From Bacillota bacterium (GTDB lineage: Bacteria > Bacillota > Clostridia > Peptostreptococcales > Acidaminobacteraceae): 22,323 nt of DNA. The notes beneath the pieces were generated by a model that was given only the letters and a program-made list of their open reading frames with translations, did no database searches and was not told the DNA's origin. The translations under genes were made by a program, and so were the position numbers. Shown here piece after piece: positions 1 to 6,934 of this stretch. The DNA lies in NCBI GenBank assembly GCA_023443345.1, contig JAEZUZ010000011.1, positions 1 to 22,323 on the forward strand, read 5' to 3'. The first letter of the stretch is position 1. Each line of letters starts with the position of its first letter.

Positions 1-821
1 TCAATGCCCTAGTAGAAAAGGGACTGATCGATGGTTGGGACGATCCGCGACTTCTTACAATAAGTGGAATGAGAAGGAGGGGATATAGAGCTAGAGGTAT
101 AAGAAACTTCATTAGAGAAAGTGGGGTTGCAAAGGCAGATAGTGTAATTGATAAGAAACAGCTTGAACACTTTATTCAAGATGATTTGCAATTAGATGTA
201 CCTTCTGTTATGGCAGTTCTTGATCCTGTCAAGGTTGTAATAACAAATAGAGATGATAGCATTGAATATCTAGATGGAGAATTAAATCCTAAAAATAGCG
301 AACTTGGTTCAAGAAAGATACCATTCTCTAATGAGATATATATTGATAGAAGTGATATATGTGAAGTAAAACCAGACAAGAAATATAAGAGATGGGCACT
401 TGGCTTAGAAATAAGACTTAAATTTGGATATTTTCTAAAGTGCAACGAAATAGAAAAGGACGAAAACGGAAACATTGTAAAAGTCTATGCTACATATGAT
501 CCTAATACTAAGTCTGGAACTGGATTTAATCAGAGAAAGCCAAATGGTACAATCCACTTTGTCGAAGCCAAGACAGCAAAGCCAATAAAAGTATATCACT
601 ATTCTGAACTATTAAATGAAAATAGATTCAACAGAGATTCAGAACTAGAAGACCAAGTAAATAGTGATTCTAAAAAGGAATTACATGGCTTTATAGAGGA
701 ATATGTTGCTAATAATCAAATTAGTCACATGCAATTTATAAGACATGGCTATTATGTAAGAGAGTATAAGGAAGACGGATTAGTATTTAATCAGACATTA
801 AGCCTTAAAAGTTCCTATTAG
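1..821 (+). CDS. glnS: Glutaminyl-tRNA synthetase, C-terminal part (5' truncated by window edge)
   Basis: The reading frame is open from base 3 and codes for about 272 residues, roughly the second half of a normal GlnRS of about 550 residues. The segment GWDDPRLLTISGMRRRGY at the left edge is the class I synthetase sequence typical of GlnRS, close to the end of the catalytic domain. The rest matches the two beta-barrel anticodon-binding domains, including VMAVLDPVKVVITN and an HFVEAKTAKPIKV segment. The enzyme charges tRNA-Gln in the cytoplasm. Many Gram-positive bacteria lack GlnRS and use transamidation by GatCAB, so this gene suggests direct charging, though both routes can coexist. It ends with TAG 51 bases before the next gene, and I see no terminator in between. 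The start and the HIGH-like motif lie outside the window. Confidence 0.95.
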   Translation, partial: NALVEKGLIDGWDDPRLLTISGMRRRGYRARGIRNFIRESGVAKADSVIDKKQLEHFIQDDLQLDVPSVMAVLDPVKVVITNRDDSIEYLDGELNPKNSELGSRKIPFSNEIYIDRSDICEVKPDKKYKRWALGLEIRLKFGYFLKCNEIEKDENGNIVKVYATYDPNTKSGTGFNQRKPNGTIHFVEAKTAKPIKVYHYSELLNENRFNRDSELEDQVNSDSKKELHGFIEEYVANNQISHMQFIRHGYYVREYKEDGLVFNQTLSLKSSY

Positions 822-871
822 TGCATAAGTGATATTATATTGGGTAATAATCTCTAACGAAGGGAGAGATT

Positions 872-1657
872 GTGGCTAATATATGGACTCACTACTTTTT
901 TGCAAGTGATGTTAGAAAAGTAGCAGGAACAAAATTTGAAGATGAAATATGTTATAACTTTGGTGCTCAGGGGCCAGATTTTCTTTTCTATCTAAATTTT
1001 CTGCCATGGAAAAAGAAGAAAGGAAGTTCTGACTTAGGCACGCTCATGCATAGGGATAATACCGACCAAATACTTGATAAAGTATTTAGAGATTTAGAGA
1101 AACCTAGTGAGCAGTTGAGAAGTTATCTGTATGGATTTCTAGCACATTATGCACTTGATAGTGCTATGCATCCATTTATATATTTTCATACTAAGAATGA
1201 ATACGAGCAGAAGAGACTTGAGTCTACTTTAGATGTTGCGATGTTCAACCTTAGAATGACAAAGAGAATTAGAAAACAAAATCTTCTTAAAATTATTGAC
1301 ATAGGATCTCATCTACCTGAAGATATAGAAAATTTCTATTCAGAAGTTGCAAGAGATATTTTTGGATTAGATGTTGGAAGTGAAGTCCAAGATGCCTATA
1401 GAGATATGAGGAAATATTTAAAATTAACCAGAGTATCAAATCCTCTGAAAGTAAAATTTCTAAAAAATGTTTCAAAACTGACAAAGAAGAATTTTGATGA
1501 AGTTGTCTATGATGAACATCCAAATCCTGAGATACTCACTCCCGAAATGTTTAAGGAATTCATAAACTTATATAATAAAGCCAAGGATTGCTATGTAACT
1601 CTGCTTAGAGAACACAGACCTTGTCATTTAAGAAATTTTGATGGCGATTTATATTAG
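872..1657 (+). CDS. Zinc-dependent phospholipase C family protein
   Basis: This 261-residue protein resembles the PF00882 zinc-dependent phospholipase C family. Visible candidate metal ligands are His7 in IWTH near the N terminus, Asp36 in GPDFLFY, His60 in LMHRDN, and a helix with His92, Asp96 and His100 (AHYALDSAMHPF). The N-terminal Trp-Thr-His fits the family, where the mature N terminus helps bind zinc. Unlike secreted clostridial alpha-toxins, it has no signal peptide, so it is probably cytosolic and not a secreted toxin. The real substrate is unknown. The GTG start is supported by AGGGAGAG at 861-868. It follows glnS and precedes the AEC gene by 22 bases, so the two probably share a transcript. 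Confidence 0.75.
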   Translation: MANIWTHYFFASDVRKVAGTKFEDEICYNFGAQGPDFLFYLNFLPWKKKKGSSDLGTLMHRDNTDQILDKVFRDLEKPSEQLRSYLYGFLAHYALDSAMHPFIYFHTKNEYEQKRLESTLDVAMFNLRMTKRIRKQNLLKIIDIGSHLPEDIENFYSEVARDIFGLDVGSEVQDAYRDMRKYLKLTRVSNPLKVKFLKNVSKLTKKNFDEVVYDEHPNPEILTPEMFKEFINLYNKAKDCYVTLLREHRPCHLRNFDGDLY

Positions 1658-1679
1658 CCATCTTTTTTAAGGAGAAAAT

Positions 1680-2615
1680 TTGGATATAATTTTTATATTT
1701 AGCAATGTCCTAGTTCTTTTTTTGCTTCTTATGATAGGATACATACTAGGAAAGAAAAATATTGTTTCTAATACAGGAAAGAAAGAACTTACAAAAGTAA
1801 TTTTATATGTCACCTTACCTTCTACAATCATAATGGGACTTCAAAAGGAATATGATCCAAACAAAATGATTGTAATTGCAAAAGTAATAGGTATACTTGC
1901 ACTTACATATGCTATACTTCTTTTTCTCTCAAAAATATACTCAAAACTCTATAGAGCTAGAGATAGCAAAAAGACAATACTCATGCTTGGAAGTGTAATG
2001 AGTAACAATGTATTTATGGGTTATCCCATAATAATAAGTCTTTTTGGGAATGAGGGATTTTTCTATGCAGCTATTACATCTGGACTAGTTTTTGAAATAT
2101 ACTCTTGGACAGTATGTGCTCCACTTATCAGGAAGACAGGAAGTGTAGCAAACAATAGATCTTTTATAAAGAATATATTATTAAGTCCCGGAATAATAGC
2201 GATATGTATAGGTCTGACATTTTTCTTTACAAGCTTTGAACTTCCAATGGTATTTAGTAAGACGTTAGGAATGCTTGCTTCAGCTACTTCACCCATGGCT
2301 ATGCTAGTTGCTGGAATAAATTTAGCTAATGCAGATATATTGCCAGCTCTTAGAAAGAAAGAATTGTATCTATCATCTCTTTTTAAGCTAGTTTTAACCC
2401 CACTTGCAATATATTTCATACTTAAAGTTCTAAATGTAGATGGGTATGCACTTATAATACCAGTTCTTATGTTTTCACTTCCTACAGCAGCAAATATTTC
2501 TCTATTTGCAAGCGACTATGGTTCTGATACTAAGACATCTGCCGAACTTATATTTGTATCTACATTTTTTAGTTTATTTACACTTCCATTTATACTCTCA
2601 CTTATCACGCCATAA
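1680..2615 (+). CDS. AEC family transporter (auxin efflux carrier type permease)
   Basis: This 311-residue, very hydrophobic protein has about ten predicted membrane helices and the layout of the AEC/Mem_trans family: IGYILGKKNIVSNTGKKEL near the N terminus, then LPSTIIMGLQ, SNNVFMGYPII and a C-terminal half with LPTAANISLFASDYGSD. Bacterial members are secondary carriers for small organic anions such as malate, or are of unknown substrate. The sequence does not show the substrate here. The TTG start at 1680 has AAGGAG at 1669-1674 with a five-base spacer, so the non-ATG start is well supported. It is the last gene before the terminator at 2639-2663. Confidence 0.85.
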   Translation: MDIIFIFSNVLVLFLLLMIGYILGKKNIVSNTGKKELTKVILYVTLPSTIIMGLQKEYDPNKMIVIAKVIGILALTYAILLFLSKIYSKLYRARDSKKTILMLGSVMSNNVFMGYPIIISLFGNEGFFYAAITSGLVFEIYSWTVCAPLIRKTGSVANNRSFIKNILLSPGIIAICIGLTFFFTSFELPMVFSKTLGMLASATSPMAMLVAGINLANADILPALRKKELYLSSLFKLVLTPLAIYFILKVLNVDGYALIIPVLMFSLPTAANISLFASDYGSDTKTSAELIFVSTFFSLFTLPFILSLITP

Positions 2616-2638
2616 ATCGTAAAACATATAAAAGTAAT

Positions 2639-2663
2639 AAAGACGCGTATGCGTCTTTTTTTT
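2639..2663. terminator. Rho-independent terminator, bidirectional between convergent genes
   Basis: AAAGACGC (2639-2646) pairs perfectly with GCGTCTTT (2651-2658) around a GTAT loop. A run of eight T ends at 2663 on the plus strand. The stop codon of the convergent sixA-like gene (2662-2664) lies in this T run, so the hairpin forms right after that gene on the minus strand. The minus-strand U tract (TTTATTAC) is weaker. Confidence 0.9.
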
Positions 2664-3105
2664 ATAGGTCCTCTATTGTGCTAAAAAATAATGTATTCTT
2701 AGTTTCAAGGTCAATTATTGCCATTGTTGCTGGACTAAATGGTTTTCCATTTCCTGTTATCTCCTGCATCCAAAAGCTCATTGTAGGTTGGTGGCCAACA
2801 ACTATGTTAAACTCGTGCCCGTGTGCTTCTAATTCGTCAATTGTGCTACTCAAATCGCCATACATTATAGATCTCATCTCATGTATCTTTCCATCTACAT
2901 TTAGAACATCCTGAAATGCTTTTGCAGTCTGCTTTGTCCTAAGAGCAGGTGAAGAAAAAATACCGATATCATCAGTTCCTATTTTATCTTTAATCTTAAT
3001 TAATTTTTCATAGAGTTCTTCTCTGGCTTGTTCTGTAATGCTTCTTGAAAAATCATCAGCAGATAAGTAGCTTGATTGGGCATGTCTTACAAGTAATAAT
3101 TTCAT
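2662..3105 (-). CDS. sixA: Histidine phosphatase family protein, SixA type
   Basis: With the start at 3105 the protein has 147 residues and begins MKLLLVRHAQS. It carries the RH catalytic motif (Arg7, His8), a second arginine in SSPALRTKQT (Arg56) and the distal histidine in VVGHQPTMS (His105). This is the short SixA branch of the phosphoglycerate mutase-like superfamily. Escherichia coli SixA removes phosphate from phosphohistidine of a PTS-type protein. The partner here is unknown. A longer in-frame start at 3162 is possible, but AGGAGG at 3110-3115 lies exactly upstream of 3105 and the RHG/RHA motif sits at the N terminus throughout the family. Transcription converges with the AEC gene and diverges from the unknown gene at 3200. 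Confidence 0.85.
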   Translation of the reverse strand: MKLLLVRHAQSSYLSADDFSRSITEQAREELYEKLIKIKDKIGTDDIGIFSSPALRTKQTAKAFQDVLNVDGKIHEMRSIMYGDLSSTIDELEAHGHEFNIVVGHQPTMSFWMQEITGNGKPFSPATMAIIDLETKNTLFFSTIEDL

Positions 3106-3121
3106 TATTCCTCCTATTAAG

Positions 3122-3130
3122 ATAATACCA
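3122..3130 (-). promoter_or_regulatory. Candidate extended -10 promoter of the sixA-like gene
   Basis: On the minus strand this reads TGGTATTAT, an extended -10 element (TGn followed by TATTAT). No good -35 box is visible 17 bases upstream, as often holds for extended -10 promoters. A start about seven bases downstream falls at the first base of the AGGAGG ribosome binding site (3110-3115), giving a leader of about 10 bases. The call rests on sequence alone. Confidence 0.4.
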
Positions 3131-3199
3131 CATTTAGGAAATTTGGATATTTTAGAAGTCATATATAGAGATTTGAATTATATTATCTATGGAGGAGAT

Positions 3200-3829
3200 A
3201 TGAAAGAAATTGTTTGTTATTCAAAAAATTACTTAGATATAGTTACTAAAGTAGAAGATGAAAGTTTTATCATAACTGATAAGGATTACATACTTGATAA
3301 TCCTATATATTTTTTTGAAAAGGAGTTAGATTTAGATAGGCTAAAAGATAAGTCACATGTATTTTATACTTCTAAACTTAAACCTGAATTTATAAAGTAC
3401 AAAAATTTAGTGTTTATAGATAATCTCAATAAAAGGTTGCCATTAGAGACAGAATATTCTCTAAGTGGAAATCAGAAGAAGATATACAGATTTATAAGAG
3501 AGTTTGCTAACTATTTTAAATGTTCTATATCGATATCTAATCATACATATGACAACAGACAAATAGAGAAAATATGTAGCTATAAGGGACAAGTAGTATC
3601 AAAGAAAGAATCTCTAGTTAAATTCTATATAAATGGAAGCAGTAAGATAAAAATACACTTCTATGACAATAAAAATCTTCTTAATTTCTCTGATATCAAA
3701 CCTACAGATATAGTTGTATATTCAAGTAAGAGATTGTTTAAGAGATATAGATTTATGAATAAGGCTCAACATTTACATGTAAAAGAAGAGAAAGATTTAA
3801 TACAACATCTTGTATTTAATTTTATTTGA
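3200..3829 (+). CDS. Protein of unknown function, 209 residues
   Basis: I do not recognise this protein. The start at 3200 is preferred over an in-frame TTG 57 bases upstream because GGAGGAG (3191-3197) directly precedes the ATG. The product begins MKEIVCYSKNYLDIV, has no signal peptide or membrane segment, and is rich in Lys, Asp, Tyr and Phe. The N-terminal third alternates predicted strands and helices and reads like a small nucleotide-binding or receiver-like fold (ESFIITD, HVFYTS, NLVFIDN). The middle KIYRFIREFANYFKCSISIS could be helix then strand, and the C-terminal part holds several short beta strands. No catalytic motif is visible. It lies between sixA (divergent, 94 bases) and the THUMP methyltransferase (32 bases downstream, with its own promoter). 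Confidence 0.7.
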   Translation: MKEIVCYSKNYLDIVTKVEDESFIITDKDYILDNPIYFFEKELDLDRLKDKSHVFYTSKLKPEFIKYKNLVFIDNLNKRLPLETEYSLSGNQKKIYRFIREFANYFKCSISISNHTYDNRQIEKICSYKGQVVSKKESLVKFYINGSSKIKIHFYDNKNLLNFSDIKPTDIVVYSSKRLFKRYRFMNKAQHLHVKEEKDLIQHLVFNFI

Positions 3830-3854
3830 TTTCATGAGTGTTCAACAGTATAAT
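3826..3854 (+). promoter_or_regulatory. Promoter of the THUMP methyltransferase gene, predicted leaderless
   Basis: TTGATT (3826-3831) and TATAAT (3849-3854) are separated by exactly 17 bases. The -35 box overlaps the TGA stop of the preceding gene. A transcript would start near 3861-3862, at the A of the ATG start codon. No ribosome binding site lies before that ATG, which agrees with a leaderless mRNA. Confidence 0.65.
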
Positions 3855-3861
3855 TATATAG

Positions 3862-4995
3862 ATGATTAGTTATTATATTACGACCCCTATAGGGTTACAA
3901 CAGGCGACAAAAAATGAAATAAAGAAGCTTGGATTAAGTCCTAAAGTTGTAAAAGAGGGCTATGTAGTTGTAGATGCTAAATTGAAAGATACAGTTCTCT
4001 TTAATATGGCTCTTAGGACAGCATCAAGAGTTTTTATAGTACTTGATAGATTTAGAGCTACTACATTTGATGAGCTATATGACAATTTAGCTCACACAGA
4101 ATTGGATTCTTTTTTTGGAAAAAAGGATAGAATCGTAGTCAATGCACTTAGCAAGGCATCAAAACTATTTCACATAAAGTCACTACAGTCCATATCTAAA
4201 AAGGCAATAGTTGATAACTTGAGTAGTTATTATAAGACATCATTAGAAGAGACTGGGCTCACTAAAAATGTAGAAATTAGACTAGATGATGATGAGGTCT
4301 TTGTATTACTTGATACAACAGGTGAATCTCTTCACAAGAGGGGATATAGACAGTCATCTGTTGCTGCACCTTTAAGGGAACATTTCGCAGGAGGGCTTCT
4401 TCTTATGGCAAGATATTATGGAAAGGGTTCTTTTGTAGACCCGCTATGTGGAAGTGGTACTTTTCCTATAGAAGCAGCTCTTATAGCGATCAACAGAGCA
4501 CCGGGCTTAAATAGAAATTTTGATTTTGAGAAATTTGGAATAATAAATAATAGAGATAAAAAATCAATCACAGAATTTTTAATTTCACAGGAGAGAGAGC
4601 CTGAATTTCCCATATATGCTTCTGACTATGATATCAATGCAATTAACTCTACAAGGGAAAATATTGCAAGAGCTAATCTTGAAAATCTAATAGAGGTAAG
4701 ACAACTAGCTCTTAAGGATATTCCAAGTATAGATGAGAGGGCAAATGTAGTTACAAATATGCCATATGCTAAGAGGATATTTGATCAGAAGAAATTGAGT
4801 TTATTAGAAAATCAATTTAATGAAAAAATACTATCTAGAAAAGATCTAAATGTTGCAATATTAAGTGCCAACCATAGATATCCTTTTCCAAAAGATAGAA
4901 AAGCTAATAAGATATATACACTATATAATGCAAAGATAAAGACATTTTTTTATCATTTTAAAGAGATAAGACAAGAGAAAGAAAATGACAAATGA
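3862..4995 (+). CDS. THUMP-domain class I SAM-dependent RNA methyltransferase (RlmL/YpsC-like)
   Basis: This 377-residue protein has the layout of the YpsC/RlmL N-terminal family: a THUMP RNA-binding domain at about residues 45-155, then a Rossmann methyltransferase with motif I FVDPLCGSGTFPIEAALIA (191-209) followed by APGLNR. The family methylates guanosine N2 in 23S rRNA; the exact target here is not known. The catalytic motif, normally NPPY/F, reads NMPY (299-302, in VVTNMPYAKRI), with Met in place of the first proline, and the usual Gly-Glu after it is Ala-Lys. There is no Shine-Dalgarno sequence and the promoter sits at the start codon. The stop overlaps the next start (ATGA, 4992-4995), so it opens the operon that runs through CvpA. 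Confidence 0.88.
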   Translation: MISYYITTPIGLQQATKNEIKKLGLSPKVVKEGYVVVDAKLKDTVLFNMALRTASRVFIVLDRFRATTFDELYDNLAHTELDSFFGKKDRIVVNALSKASKLFHIKSLQSISKKAIVDNLSSYYKTSLEETGLTKNVEIRLDDDEVFVLLDTTGESLHKRGYRQSSVAAPLREHFAGGLLLMARYYGKGSFVDPLCGSGTFPIEAALIAINRAPGLNRNFDFEKFGIINNRDKKSITEFLISQEREPEFPIYASDYDINAINSTRENIARANLENLIEVRQLALKDIPSIDERANVVTNMPYAKRIFDQKKLSLLENQFNEKILSRKDLNVAILSANHRYPFPKDRKANKIYTLYNAKIKTFFYHFKEIRQEKENDK

Positions 4996-6068
4996 CGATT
5001 AATAAAAGAAAAATGCTATCTCTAATAATACTTATACTTGTTGGGGCTGTTGTATTTCAGAGGCAGGCATTATTTATAAAAGATTCGCATAACATCGAAA
5101 TAAATGCTGAACTTAAAGAAGTAAGAAAGATAAGGGCTGACTCAGATGAAGTCCTAGTTTTTGAAAATACAATTGCAATAAATAGTGGTGGAAATATAAG
5201 TGTTGAGAACTTAGATGGTTCAAAATATTCAATTTCTGCATCATCTGATTCAGTTATGTATAAGGGCGAGGGTCCTTTGATGATAATTGATAAGAAAAAG
5301 GGATCCATAATTCAGTATGATGAAGCAGGACATATAATCAGAGCCATATATGGCGTTGGAAATATAGATGAAGCGCAGAACTTCAGTGATGGATCAGTTG
5401 TGTGTCAGCTTGCTGATAAAAGTAGCATAGTAGTTTTTAATAAAAATGGTCAGAGGAGTTGTTTTATTCAACTGCCAAATGAAAAGATACTTAAAGTAAT
5501 AGGAAATCCAAGATCTAAAAATATACTTGTGCTCACACTTAATGATAGTGATGGCAGCATTACAAATAAGGCATATCTATACAATTTCGACGGGGAGGTC
5601 GTCTCACAAGCTAGTTTTAGTTCTCTAATAATAGATGGATATCTACTTGAAGATAAGTCAATTATCCTTACATCTTCATCTATCTCATATTTTGACTTAG
5701 ATTTTGACTTGATAAATAGAGTAACTACAGATGAGATAAAGGCTATTAATAGAAGTGGAAAGAAGATGTTCCTGACACATCAGATAAATGATTCTGATGT
5801 AACTTATTATAAGTTTTCTATATTTGACTTAGTTACAGAAAAATTTGTTATAGAGAGAAGGATGCCTAGAGTATATGATAAAATAAAATATACTGATGGA
5901 CTAGTTCTAGTATATTTTCAGGATAAATTTATAATTTTGAATGATTCTGGTGTTATAATATATGAAGGTAGCAATAGAAATGTGATTAGCAACGCATTTT
6001 GGTTAGAGAATAAAAATCTAGTTTTAATTGATGACAAATTTGCAACAATATATGAATTGAAGTATTAA
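4992..6068 (+). CDS. Membrane-anchored protein of DUF5711-like type, probable beta-propeller
   Basis: This 358-residue protein starts with a short basic stretch and one hydrophobic segment (about residues 8-24, MLSLIILILVGAVVF), a signal anchor with the rest outside the cell. The extracellular part is made of repeated short beta strands such as VLVFENTIAINSGGNISVENLDG, which is longer than a single strand pair, and many IILTSS or LVLIDD type strands separated by turns. That pattern suits a beta-propeller and resembles the DUF5711 family of Gram-positive bacteria, which I assign only tentatively. No enzymatic motif is visible. It overlaps the methyltransferase by four bases and is followed by cvpA after 10 bases, so it probably acts at the envelope together with CvpA. 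Confidence 0.65.
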   Translation: MTINKRKMLSLIILILVGAVVFQRQALFIKDSHNIEINAELKEVRKIRADSDEVLVFENTIAINSGGNISVENLDGSKYSISASSDSVMYKGEGPLMIIDKKKGSIIQYDEAGHIIRAIYGVGNIDEAQNFSDGSVVCQLADKSSIVVFNKNGQRSCFIQLPNEKILKVIGNPRSKNILVLTLNDSDGSITNKAYLYNFDGEVVSQASFSSLIIDGYLLEDKSIILTSSSISYFDLDFDLINRVTTDEIKAINRSGKKMFLTHQINDSDVTYYKFSIFDLVTEKFVIERRMPRVYDKIKYTDGLVLVYFQDKFIILNDSGVIIYEGSNRNVISNAFWLENKNLVLIDDKFATIYELKY

Positions 6069-6078
6069 AGGAGAATGT

Positions 6079-6738
6079 ATGAAATTTGTAGATATATTGG
6101 TATTATTGATAATTGTTTTTACAGTTTTAAGAGCTTATAGGAAAACTCTTGGAAAGAATGCAAGAGATTGGGCAAGCTTGGCATTTTCGATATGGTTTAC
6201 TCTTAGGACATATGGGAAATTAAGTGTTATAATAGCAAAACTGCCTATCATAAGTAATATACTTGGTTTTATAAATAAAAATATTCTTGTTAAAATAGCT
6301 GATATTGATAATGAAGTGGTATACAATTTTTCAAAACTTAAAGCTATGAATTTATCAAAAGAATTCAATTACTTTTTTGAAAAGAGCTCAATATTTAGAA
6401 ATAAGCAAGATATTCCTTTTACTGAATTTTCAATGGGGCTTGCAGTAAATGTTGCATCAATAATAATCATATTTTTGGTTACAGTACTAGTAATCAGACT
6501 GTTATTCTCAACATTTGATAATGTCAATAGTTTTGCAGGAACGACATCAATTGAAAAACCAGCAGGAATGTTATTTGGTTTTCTAAAGTCATTAGTCTAT
6601 GTAATGATAATAGCTATAATAGTTCACAGCTTGTCTACTTATTACAATTCAGGACTACTATATGATCAATATCACAAGAGCATAATAGTTAAAACTCTAT
6701 ATGAGAGCAACTTATTATCATTCATTTTTGGGGTTTAG
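6079..6738 (+). CDS. CvpA family membrane protein
   Basis: This 219-residue protein has four hydrophobic segments: one at the N terminus (VDILVLLIIVFTVLRAYRK), one around residues 32-62, and two in the C-terminal half (ASIIIIFLVTVLVIRLL and LVYVMIIAIIVHSL), with a PAGMLFGFLKSLVYV turn typical of CvpA/colicin V production proteins. CvpA proteins are poorly understood inner-membrane proteins linked to envelope homeostasis. The start has AAAGGAG at 6067-6073; a nearby out-of-frame ATG at 6075 is not used. In Bacillus the CvpA homologue YshB lies upstream of polX and mutS2; here a MutS-family gene also follows closely, with DUF951 in between. Confidence 0.85.
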   Translation: MKFVDILVLLIIVFTVLRAYRKTLGKNARDWASLAFSIWFTLRTYGKLSVIIAKLPIISNILGFINKNILVKIADIDNEVVYNFSKLKAMNLSKEFNYFFEKSSIFRNKQDIPFTEFSMGLAVNVASIIIIFLVTVLVIRLLFSTFDNVNSFAGTTSIEKPAGMLFGFLKSLVYVMIIAIIVHSLSTYYNSGLLYDQYHKSIIVKTLYESNLLSFIFGV

Positions 6739-6739
6739 A

Positions 6740-6934
6740 ATGAAACTTGAGGTTGGCGACAAAATCAAGACAAAAAAGCCACACCCATGTGGAAGTGACA
6801 TATTTACGATTACAAGGAAGGGGGCAGATTTTCGCCTCCTTTGTAATGGCTGTGGAAAAAATATTTGGATAACTCGAGAAAAACTTGAAAAGAGAATAAA
6901 AAAAATTGAAAGGAATGGTGAGGTAGTTGAATAA
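6740..6934 (+). CDS. DUF951 domain-containing small protein
   Basis: This is a 64-residue protein that starts MKLEVGDKIKTKKPHPCG and contains LLCNGCGKNIWITREKLEKR. These are the conserved parts of DUF951: a KKPHPCG motif, a GAD/R core and a CxxC pair, which together suggest a small beta-barrel with a metal site. The function is not established, though a nucleic-acid-binding role is often supposed. The ATG at 6740 is one base after the cvpA stop and is preceded by a GGGG stretch (6730-6733). A longer frame from 6701 would overlap cvpA by 38 bases and does not fit the family's N terminus. It overlaps the next gene by eight bases. Confidence 0.9.
   Translation: MKLEVGDKIKTKKPHPCGSDIFTITRKGADFRLLCNGCGKNIWITREKLEKRIKKIERNGEVVE

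Noticed and set aside
872..1657. Secreted alpha-toxin-like phospholipase C
   Set aside because: There is no signal peptide and no C-terminal lipid-binding domain.
3106..3162. Longer N terminus for the sixA-like protein from 3162
   Set aside because: The family starts close to the RH motif and AGGAGG at 3110-3115 points to 3105.
3143..3199. Upstream TTG start for the unknown gene
   Set aside because: GGAGGAG just before 3200 favours the ATG there, and the extension crosses the divergent promoter area.
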